The notes under the pieces: generated by a model
Seen by the model: only the letters and a program-made list of their open reading frames with translations
Databases searched by the model: none
What the model was told of the DNA's origin: nothing
Origin: Gammaproteobacteria bacterium
GTDB taxonomy: Bacteria > Pseudomonadota > Gammaproteobacteria > S012-40
Length of the DNA: 10,157 nt
Assembly: GCA_029864945.1 (NCBI GenBank)
Contig: JAOTSL010000095.1
Location: forward strand, 1-10,157
Direction of reading: 5' to 3'
In this document: one piece after another, positions 1 through 5,842 of the stretch
Layout: every line of letters begins with the position of its first letter
Numbering within the stretch: the first letter of the stretch is position 1
Translations under genes and position numbers: made by a program

Positions 1-81
1 AAACAGCAAAACAGCAAAACAGCAAAACAGCAAAACAGCAAAACAGCAAAACAGCAAAACAGCAAAACAGTAAAACAGCAA
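1..81. repeat. Tandem array of an 8-bp unit (AAAACAGC)
   Basis: About ten head-to-tail copies of AAAACAGC run from the window edge to position 81. All are identical except one C-to-T change at position 71. The array begins at or before base 1, so its true length is unknown. It lies 16 bp beyond the stop of the minus-strand gene at 97-843. The unit contains no stop codon in any frame, because 8 bp is not a multiple of three and the frames cycle. One plus-strand frame stays open from base 1 to a TAA at 112-114, encoding a repeated KQQNSKTA octapeptide. The array could therefore be the 3' end of a gene entering from the left, or simply non-coding repeat. Confidence 0.95.
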
Positions 82-96
82 GTGGGTAGCAACTCG

Positions 97-843
97 TTAT
101 ACGATTTCCTGTAAAGCAATGTACCTGATGGGATTCACGTCATAGTATGTATTGCGCTTTACGTTCGCAAAGGTAATTGAACCAGGGCAGGCGTGGACCA
201 TTTTTCTGGAGTCTTGCCCAATTATATTAAAGAACTCTACGCAGGAAGAACAAACACCATCATTGCCTGTTACGCTGTAAGGAACGGATTCGCCGTCGAT
301 TTCAGCGGTATACTTTTTGGCAAGAAAGTTGGCGTGGTTAGAGCGTTGATTCAACCAATGTGATTTTAGGTTATCCCCCCAACCCCAGAAACCCGTCAGA
401 GAGAATAAGATCTTGAACATCACACTGTCTTTCACTCCAGGTGCTTCCCACTCATCAGGGCGTTGATTCCGGTATGCATCTGATTTTATGAGTTTCTCTA
501 ATTCATTTGAACTGGGTAGTCGATCAGGCACAAAGTCAGATTCGCTGATAGAGGCATTAAGATATCTGCCATATTGGCCCGAAAGCTTTTCCTCACTAAC
601 GACCAGAATCTGCCCAGCCTTATTCGACTCTCGATACCACGATCCTTGTCGGGGGCACAGTCTGTTAAATACCTGGGGTGTTGCATAACGTACTTTTTTG
701 CCTGATGCTTTTAGGGTCTCACAAGGCGTTTTCATCACGCTTGAAAGCTTAAAATCAGTTTTACGAATATCTTCCTTAAATTTGTCGAAGATCTGTTCTG
801 GCATCCAATAAATATTCTTTGCAAATGCTTTTTCAGTTTTCAT
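97..843 (-). CDS. Conserved-looking hypothetical protein with CxxC and further cysteines
   Basis: This encodes 248 residues that I do not recognise as a named family. No signal peptide or membrane helix is apparent, so it is probably a soluble cytoplasmic protein of about 28 kDa. Visible features are cysteines at 41 and 63 (LCPRQG), a CSSC pair at 198/201, and C219 in HACPGS. The C-terminal half is rich in W, Y and F. The clustered cysteines could bind a metal or do thiol chemistry, but nothing proves either. The start is well supported: AGGAGC lies 7 nt upstream of ATG. It is the last gene of a probable operon behind the DsrE-like gene and the methyltransferase, separated from the former by 76 bp that hold a strong stem-loop. 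A joint role with the sulfur-relay-like DsrE protein is inference from position only. Confidence 0.85.
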   Translation of the reverse strand: MKTEKAFAKNIYWMPEQIFDKFKEDIRKTDFKLSSVMKTPCETLKASGKKVRYATPQVFNRLCPRQGSWYRESNKAGQILVVSEEKLSGQYGRYLNASISESDFVPDRLPSSNELEKLIKSDAYRNQRPDEWEAPGVKDSVMFKILFSLTGFWGWGDNLKSHWLNQRSNHANFLAKKYTAEIDGESVPYSVTGNDGVCSSCVEFFNIIGQDSRKMVHACPGSITFANVKRNTYYDVNPIRYIALQEIV

Positions 844-881
844 TATTTTGCTCCTGTTTAATTCTCACTATTTGCGAAACG

Positions 882-912
882 ACTGACAGGTAGATCGCAG
901 CTACCTGTCAGT
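882..912 (-). other. Perfect 12-bp stem-loop between two operon genes
   Basis: ACTGACAGGTAG (882-893) and its exact reverse complement CTACCTGTCAGT (901-912) flank a 7-nt loop. The element lies between the stop of the DsrE-like gene and the ribosome binding site of the 97-843 gene. No T-run follows the stem on the minus strand, so it is not a standard intrinsic terminator. A processing or mRNA-stability element that sets the relative output of the two genes is plausible, as is an operator. Confidence 0.7.
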
Positions 913-919
913 ACACGTA

Positions 920-1291
920 TCAAAATGAAAATGTCTGGCGTCCTGTAGATGCTTCCAACATGGCAACTGCACCCATCCAGCTCGCTTCTTCCAGCATGTT
1001 TTCATCGGTTAATCCGTGTGTTTTGCCGCAGGGTGGGCATACACCAAGATGGCCACCTGATTCTATAAAGCTCTCAAGCAGATCTTGCACTGGGGCAAAG
1101 CTCTTTGGGGTCAATTTTTTTGTCGCTCCTTGTTTGGCCAGTTCAACACCGCCCATGGTTAGCCATAGCACGACATCTGCGCCGCTTGCGAGGGCACTGT
1201 TTGCGAGTACCAGAGGTGTTGCCATACGGTCTGAGTCGTCAGTGAACGCAGTTAAGGTGAAGAGGTATGTGTTGCTGTTTGTATTAGACAT
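920..1291 (-). CDS. DsrE-family protein (YchN/DsrE-like)
   Basis: This 123-residue protein has the usual length and shape of the DsrE/DsrF-like family. An N-terminal beta strand (residues 8-15) is followed by the region MATPLVLANSALASGADVVL, a strand VVLWLTMGGVEL, and a GVCPPC motif with cysteines 85 and 88. A HGL segment and a C-terminal alanine-rich helix come next. Family members act in sulfur relay, or are small homo-oligomeric proteins of unknown function; in DsrE itself a cysteine carries persulfide sulfur. C85/C88 are the candidate sulfur-carrying or redox residues. No DsrF, DsrH/TusB or TusE partner is in the window, so this is unlikely to be the tusBCD system. GGAG lies 8 nt before the ATG. 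It sits 52 bp behind the methyltransferase gene in the same probable operon. The exact sulfur substrate cannot be told. Confidence 0.85.
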   Translation of the reverse strand: MSNTNSNTYLFTLTAFTDDSDRMATPLVLANSALASGADVVLWLTMGGVELAKQGATKKLTPKSFAPVQDLLESFIESGGHLGVCPPCGKTHGLTDENMLEEASWMGAVAMLEASTGRQTFSF

Positions 1292-1343
1292 TTTTATTAC
1301 TCCGTGGTTTTTGTGAAAAATTATTAAGGTTTAAATGTTGTAG

Positions 1344-2135
1344 TTAAGCTGGCTTACGAGCCAGGATTGAAACACTCTTGACGCCAAAAGTGCGGGTCGC
1401 CCATTCAGCACTTTCAGAAATGAAGTGATATTCAGGATTATCCTGCACATGCTCGATAACCAGGCCGGCTGCCTCTATCGCTGCGATGTAATCATCTTGT
1501 TGCAGTGCGCCACCTATGCAAGCCGCCCATAAAGTGGCGTCACAGGTGATGTCACCGGGCAATTGCCGTTCAGTAACAATATCGGCCAGTGCTAAACGCC
1601 CGCCGGGTTTTAGTAAGCGAGCAGCTTCTTTGAATACTTTTGACTTGTCTGGCGCAAGATTAACGACACCGTTACTAATGACTGCGTCGAAGCTTTCATC
1701 TTTCTCTGGTACTGACTGTATATAAGCTTTTTGATAAGTGACGTTTACGAAACCGGTTCTGTCCCGTAGTTGGCTAGACTTATTCAATTGGGCATCTGTC
1801 ATATCAATGCCTACGACATTGCCGTCCTGGCCAACTTGTAGTGCAGCAAAAAACGTATCCATGCCTGATCCACTTCCAAGATCAATCACACGTTCACCAG
1901 GCTTGAGTTTGGCAAGATCAAAGTAATAACCTACGCCCGCAAAAGAGGCGATAGCCTCGGCCGGAATGTCATCCAGTTCTGTAGCTGGGTAGCCTAGGCG
2001 CTCTGCCATAACGCGACCCATTTCAAAATGGAAATCTCCATTTGGGTCTTCTGCCACATCGCGGTACATTTCTTTAACCTTAAGTTCTAGGTCTACGGCA
2101 TTAACTTCTGTATTGATTGCTGTTGCTTGATTCAT
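1344..2135 (-). CDS. Class I SAM methyltransferase, ArsM-like but lacking key cysteines
   Basis: The protein has 263 residues and a Rossmann-fold methyltransferase core: motif I VIDLGSGSG (83-91), the acidic end of strand 2 in GIDMT (D111), SNGVVNL (154-160) and the post-motif LLKPGGR (174-180). The layout, including the preceding YFDLAKLKPGERV and the later ACIGGAL, is that of arsenite methyltransferase and its relatives. ArsM enzymes use several conserved cysteines to hold As(III). Here the YGCG motif before motif I reads GVGYY and the SNCV motif reads SNGV. There is no cysteine after residue 206, so only C206 (in AACIGG) matches an ArsM cysteine; C198 is extra. An automated arsenite methyltransferase label would therefore be doubtful, and the substrate is unknown. 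AAGGTG lies 7 nt before the ATG. It is the first gene of the probable operon with the DsrE-like and unknown proteins. The Crp-family gene lies 239 bp upstream on the same strand. Confidence 0.88.
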   Translation of the reverse strand: MNQATAINTEVNAVDLELKVKEMYRDVAEDPNGDFHFEMGRVMAERLGYPATELDDIPAEAIASFAGVGYYFDLAKLKPGERVIDLGSGSGMDTFFAALQVGQDGNVVGIDMTDAQLNKSSQLRDRTGFVNVTYQKAYIQSVPEKDESFDAVISNGVVNLAPDKSKVFKEAARLLKPGGRLALADIVTERQLPGDITCDATLWAACIGGALQQDDYIAAIEAAGLVIEHVQDNPEYHFISESAEWATRTFGVKSVSILARKPA

Positions 2136-2219
2136 TGTTATTCACCTTTCTGATTTGTTTGTTTCAGTGGGATTATGATATCGAAGCTATGAAAGGTAGG
2201 CGTGGTACTTTGGGGGGTA

Positions 2220-2245
2220 AAAAAGGGGACAAATGTCCTCTTTTT
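2220..2245 (-). terminator. Probable intrinsic terminator of the Crp-family gene
   Basis: A near-perfect inverted repeat has 12-bp arms (one G-T pair) around a 2-nt AA loop, centred on GGACAAATGTCC (2227-2238). A-rich and T-rich runs lie at its ends. Read on the minus strand it is a stem followed by six T residues (2219-2224), about 130 nt past the stop of the Crp-family gene. The same element lies 85 bp upstream of the methyltransferase start. The palindrome could therefore instead, or also, be an operator for that operon. The rest of 2136-2374 contains no gene I can support. A TTGAA-N8-TTCAA dyad at 2256-2273 is weak. Confidence 0.6.
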
Positions 2246-2374
2246 GGATTATGCGTTGAAAATAGTGGTTCAAGACTGTGTAGCGTATAAGGGATGGATT
2301 AAATGACGAAAGGTTACTGACAATGGGTGTAGGCAAAGAGGGCTGGTAAAACTTTTGACTGATTTTGAAAATGA

Positions 2375-3031
2375 TTACCAGGCCGGGGGCAGAGGCCTTT
2401 CGATTATAATTTGTTTTGCGTTTTTGGTAATGTAACCGCCTTTTTTAAGATCCTGCATAATGCGGCTGACCATTTTACTGGAGGCACCAACGCGATTGGC
2501 CAGTTCTACATGGGTAAGTTTTTCGTCTATCACCCAGTGTCCATCTTGCTCGTGGGCCATTTCAAGCAAGGTATGTGCAACTCGACCATACACATCCATT
2601 AGCGCTAGGCTACGAACATTTTCGCTTAGGGCGCGTAATCGTCCAGTCAGGCCTTGGATTATGGATATGGCTAATGTTGGGTTTTGGCCTATGCAATTTA
2701 GAAATTCTTGTTTTTCTAATATGGCAAATTGACAGTTCTCTAAGGTGATGACCGATGCGGAACGTTTACCATCATCGAACAGGGAAACTTCACCAAAATA
2801 TTCTCCCGGCCCCTCGACATTTAAGGTCACTTCTTTGCCATTTTCATCGTTCAGAAACACCTTCACTCGCCCGCTGAGAATAATGTATAAGGAATTAGTG
2901 CTATCCCCTTCATTGATGATGATGCTGTTTTTGGGGTGGTGCCGCTGAACAAAGTGTTTGGCCAAGGCTTGTAGGTCATTTTCGTCGAGTGCCGCGAACA
3001 ATCGTATATGCTGTAATAATTTAATGTCCAT
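2375..3031 (-). CDS. Crp/Fnr-family transcriptional regulator, probable cyclic-nucleotide receptor
   Basis: The 218 residues have the standard Crp layout. A cyclic-nucleotide-binding beta-roll (about 10-115) is followed by a long dimerisation helix (about 118-145) and a winged HTH with recognition region THVELANRVGASSKMVSRIM (173-192). The phosphate-binding cassette is intact: GE at 80-81 and RSA at 90-92, matching E72, R82 and S83 of E. coli CRP. On the dimer helix, E. coli T127/S128 correspond to L135/S136, so one adenine contact is changed. In the recognition helix, E. coli R180 and E181 become S and K while R185 is kept (R190), so the DNA site may differ from TGTGA-N6-TCACA. There are no N-terminal FNR-type cysteines, which argues against an oxygen-sensing iron-sulfur cluster. 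It is divergent from a gene with a nucleotide cyclase domain, a natural ligand source. The start has only a weak upstream AGTGAAG. Confidence 0.9.
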   Translation of the reverse strand: MDIKLLQHIRLFAALDENDLQALAKHFVQRHHPKNSIIINEGDSTNSLYIILSGRVKVFLNDENGKEVTLNVEGPGEYFGEVSLFDDGKRSASVITLENCQFAILEKQEFLNCIGQNPTLAISIIQGLTGRLRALSENVRSLALMDVYGRVAHTLLEMAHEQDGHWVIDEKLTHVELANRVGASSKMVSRIMQDLKKGGYITKNAKQIIIERPLPPAW

Positions 3032-3124
3032 ATTTACTTCACTATAATCTGCGTGGTTTGGCGAATTAGAATACCCTTAATTTATGCTAGACTCCACCCG
3101 TGTTAACTATTATTCGGGGAGGAT
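3032..3124. promoter_or_regulatory. Divergent promoter region between regulator and cyclase genes
   Basis: These 93 bp must hold the promoters of both the Crp-family gene (left) and the kinase-cyclase gene (right). For the plus strand, TATGCT (3083-3088) is a fair -10 candidate; TTGGCG (3058-3063) is a possible -35 but with a long 19-bp spacer. I see no convincing Crp-type palindrome, although the short shared region would allow the regulator to control both genes. GGGGAGG (3116-3122) is the ribosome binding site of the plus-strand gene. Confidence 0.45.
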
Positions 3125-5701
3125 ATGGTGAAGGAATTGTTCCGTTTATATGCCTATGCAGGTTGTTTGAATACCGACACCCCGCAAGAGCGCCTGCAAA
3201 AGGCCGTTATGGTAATTGTTCCAACTAGCATTAGTATCGCCTGTTTATTCTGGTCGTCCGGTTATTACTTTTTTGATAAAACAATTTCTGCTGCTATCCC
3301 TGGTGGCTATGCGATCATCTCGATTCTGAGTATTCTGCTTTTTTTCAAAACCAAGCAATATAACTTTTTTAGATTCAGCCAGATATTCCTGATCTTGTGG
3401 CTACCCTTTTTATTGCAGGCTAGTCTGGGGGGATTTCGTGCGGGTAGTGGCGTTCAGATCTGGGCGATGTTGGCTCCCATCGGCGCATTAATGTTTCATG
3501 GGCAACGCCCGGCCAATTACTGGTTACTTGCTTATATTGGACTGACTGTCATCTCAGGTTTGTTGGACGATTATCTGGCGAGAACGATTGCCCCGCTGGC
3601 AGATTCTGTCATTGTGATCTTTTTTGTGTCTAATCTCAGTGTAGCCTTTTTTCTGGTTTACATCAGCGTCCACTACTATGTGAGCGAGAATAAACGCATC
3701 TTACGCGTGATTAATGAGCAGACTCAAAAACTGATGCAAATGGACAAGATCAAAAACCGTTTCTTTGCCAATGTTTCGCATGAATTCCGCACCCCTTTGG
3801 CCTTGACCATCGGCCCTTTGGAGGATGCGCTTAACAATGAGTATGGCGATGTTAGTGACAAGCTGCGCAAACCATTGCAAGTCATGTTGCGCAACAGTCG
3901 GCGTTTGTTAAGGCTGATAAATCAATTGTTGGACATCAGCAAACTCGAAGCAGGTGAAATGAAGTTGCAGCTGCAGAGTTGCAGCATGAGCGAATATTTT
4001 AGGGCGATGAGTCAGTCATTTGTGCCATATGCAGAGCGCAAGCAAATCAATTTTATAACTGACACAACCCAAAGTGAAATACAGCTGGCCATTGATAAAG
4101 AAAAAATAGAAAAAATTATTAACAACCTGCTCTCAAATGCATTTAAATTTACTCCAGAGGGCGGTCGTATTAAATTAAGCCTGCAAATAATCACTGAAGA
4201 TAAAATGCAGAGTATTCGAATTTGCGTAAAAGATTCTGGCCCCGGAATGGATAAAGCGGAACTTGATAAGATTTTTGATCGCTTCTATCAGGTAGATGGT
4301 TCCTCAACACGTGAGCATGAAGGAACAGGCATCGGTCTGTCTCTGGTTAAGGAATTGGTTGACCTGCATAACGGTGAAATTGGGGTGACGAGTGACTTGG
4401 GATTTGGTAGTGAATTTACAGTGACTCTGCCTATTCAGGGTAATACTCAGCACAGTAAGAGTGAAGTGAATTTCCTTGATGATCGAACCGGACAAGCTAC
4501 CTCGACCGATATCGAAATGGCCAGCATTGACAGTCAGTCTGAGAATTCGATTTCGGCGGCAGCGAAACTAGCTATGGTGCCAGCCGGACAGGCAACTATT
4601 TTAGTCGTGGATGACAACACTGATATTCGGGATTATGTCGCAAGCTGTCTGGCACCATTTTATAACATTGTCCAAGCTATAAATGGTCAAAAAGGACTTG
4701 AGCAGGCAGTGACTCACATGCCCGATCTTATTATCAGTGACATTATGATGCCGGTGATGGACGGTTATGAATTTTGCCGTCGGATTAAGGCAGATCCTGA
4801 GCTAAACCACATTCCATTGATGTTTCTGACGGCCAAGGCATCTGATGAAATGGTTATCGAAGGCTTGGAAAAGGGTGCCGATGAATACCTGGCCAAACCG
4901 TTTAACGCCAAAGAACTCCTCGCTAGGACACGCAACTTGATTATGCTTCGCACACAAGAAAAGCAACTCAAGCAACTCAATGCCAATCTTGAGCAAAAAA
5001 TACAGGATCAGCTTGAGGAGTTAATTCGTAGCCGTCGCCTGAGCAGTTATTTCTCCAGTCGGTTATTAAAACGCATACTGTCTGAAGGGGACACGGAAGA
5101 ATTGATAACCGAGCGCCGCAATATCACCATACTATTTTGTGATTTATGTAATTTTACCGAAATGACCGACCGCCTCGAGGTAGAACAAGCCACTCAGTTT
5201 TTAAACAAGTATCTAAGTGAAATGACTACCCTTATCGAACAGCAGGGTGCGACGATCATTCAGATTATCGGTGACGCGATTATGATATTTTTTGGCGCAC
5301 CTGAAGAGATGGAAAGCCGTGAGCAAGCCATTAAAGCGGTGCAATTAAGTGTGGCGATGCAGGAAAAGATATCTTCCCTGTCAGTCGACTGGCAAAAATC
5401 AGGTACTGATTTCGCATTGCTTTCTCGCATCGGCATTCATCAGGACTACGTTACTGTCGGTAACTTTGGCTCAAACAACTTGATGGAATATACCGCTGTC
5501 GGTCGCGGGGTTAATCTGGCCAGCCGTCTTGAAGGCTCCTGCACACCTGGCCACATAAAAGTCAGTCATTCTGTGTACTTGCTGAGTGCAGACATGTTCC
5601 CTTATGAACCACTGCAGGAAGAAAGCTTTAAAGGGTTCTCAAGACAAGTGAAAGTTTGTGAGTTGAACCCGGCTAAAGTAGCCCGAGATTCGAGTGTTTA
5701 G
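3125..5701 (+). CDS. Membrane hybrid histidine kinase - receiver - class III nucleotide cyclase
   Basis: This 858-residue fusion has six predicted membrane helices (about 27-50, 55-74, 83-101, 109-125, 131-147, 160-186). A HisKA domain carries the phospho-accepting H219 in NVSHEFRTPL. The HATPase domain shows its N box at 333-338, followed by DSGPGMD and GTGIGLSL. The receiver (about 491-608) has DD 496-497, phospho-acceptor D539 and K591. A coiled-coil linker (about 610-645) leads to a class III cyclase (about 663-845). The cyclase keeps both metal aspartates (D673 in FCDL, D717 in GDAIM) and the transition-state pair N797/R801, so it should be active. The purine-selecting positions are Q713, where adenylate cyclases usually have K and guanylate cyclases E, and T790. 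Substrate choice is thus open, though ATP is likelier. The expected flow is membrane signal, H219, D539, then cyclase. GGGGAGG ends only 2 nt before ATG 3125; a GTG at 3128, one codon on, has a more normal 5-nt spacing. Confidence 0.93.
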   Translation: MVKELFRLYAYAGCLNTDTPQERLQKAVMVIVPTSISIACLFWSSGYYFFDKTISAAIPGGYAIISILSILLFFKTKQYNFFRFSQIFLILWLPFLLQASLGGFRAGSGVQIWAMLAPIGALMFHGQRPANYWLLAYIGLTVISGLLDDYLARTIAPLADSVIVIFFVSNLSVAFFLVYISVHYYVSENKRILRVINEQTQKLMQMDKIKNRFFANVSHEFRTPLALTIGPLEDALNNEYGDVSDKLRKPLQVMLRNSRRLLRLINQLLDISKLEAGEMKLQLQSCSMSEYFRAMSQSFVPYAERKQINFITDTTQSEIQLAIDKEKIEKIINNLLSNAFKFTPEGGRIKLSLQIITEDKMQSIRICVKDSGPGMDKAELDKIFDRFYQVDGSSTREHEGTGIGLSLVKELVDLHNGEIGVTSDLGFGSEFTVTLPIQGNTQHSKSEVNFLDDRTGQATSTDIEMASIDSQSENSISAAAKLAMVPAGQATILVVDDNTDIRDYVASCLAPFYNIVQAINGQKGLEQAVTHMPDLIISDIMMPVMDGYEFCRRIKADPELNHIPLMFLTAKASDEMVIEGLEKGADEYLAKPFNAKELLARTRNLIMLRTQEKQLKQLNANLEQKIQDQLEELIRSRRLSSYFSSRLLKRILSEGDTEELITERRNITILFCDLCNFTEMTDRLEVEQATQFLNKYLSEMTTLIEQQGATIIQIIGDAIMIFFGAPEEMESREQAIKAVQLSVAMQEKISSLSVDWQKSGTDFALLSRIGIHQDYVTVGNFGSNNLMEYTAVGRGVNLASRLEGSCTPGHIKVSHSVYLLSADMFPYEPLQEESFKGFSRQVKVCELNPAKVARDSSV

Positions 5702-5726
5702 ATCTCACGCATAACATACAGTAGTA

Positions 5727-5769
5727 CGGTTTTAGCAGTGGTTCGGTTTTAGCAGTGTTCGGTTTCAGG
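5727..5769. repeat. Short tandem repeat in the kef leader
   Basis: CGGTTTTAGCAGTG occurs at 5727-5740 and again, identical, at 5744-5757. A third partial copy (CGGTTT) starts at 5760, so the period is 16-17 bp. It lies in the 141-bp gap between the cyclase stop and the antiporter start. No terminator is evident in this gap. The function is unknown; a repeated protein-binding site or slippage repeat are both possible. Confidence 0.85.
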
Positions 5770-5842
5770 TATAAGCCAGCTAATCCATGCGACATTAAAT
5801 AAGGTTGCTTGAGTCCAGAGTAGGACTGCGCAATAATGAACG

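Noticed and set aside
1..81. CRISPR array
   Set aside because: The repeat is contiguous 8-bp units with no spacers.
488..688. Plus-strand open frame of 66 codons
   Set aside because: Lies wholly inside the well-supported minus-strand gene 97-843 and has no recognisable product.
960..1316. Plus-strand open frame of 118 codons
   Set aside because: Antisense shadow of the DsrE-family gene; low-complexity Ser/Ala/Pro composition and no family match.
2256..2273. TTGAA-N8-TTCAA as an FNR/Crp box
   Set aside because: Spacing is 8 rather than the 4-6 expected for Crp/Fnr-family sites and half-sites do not match.
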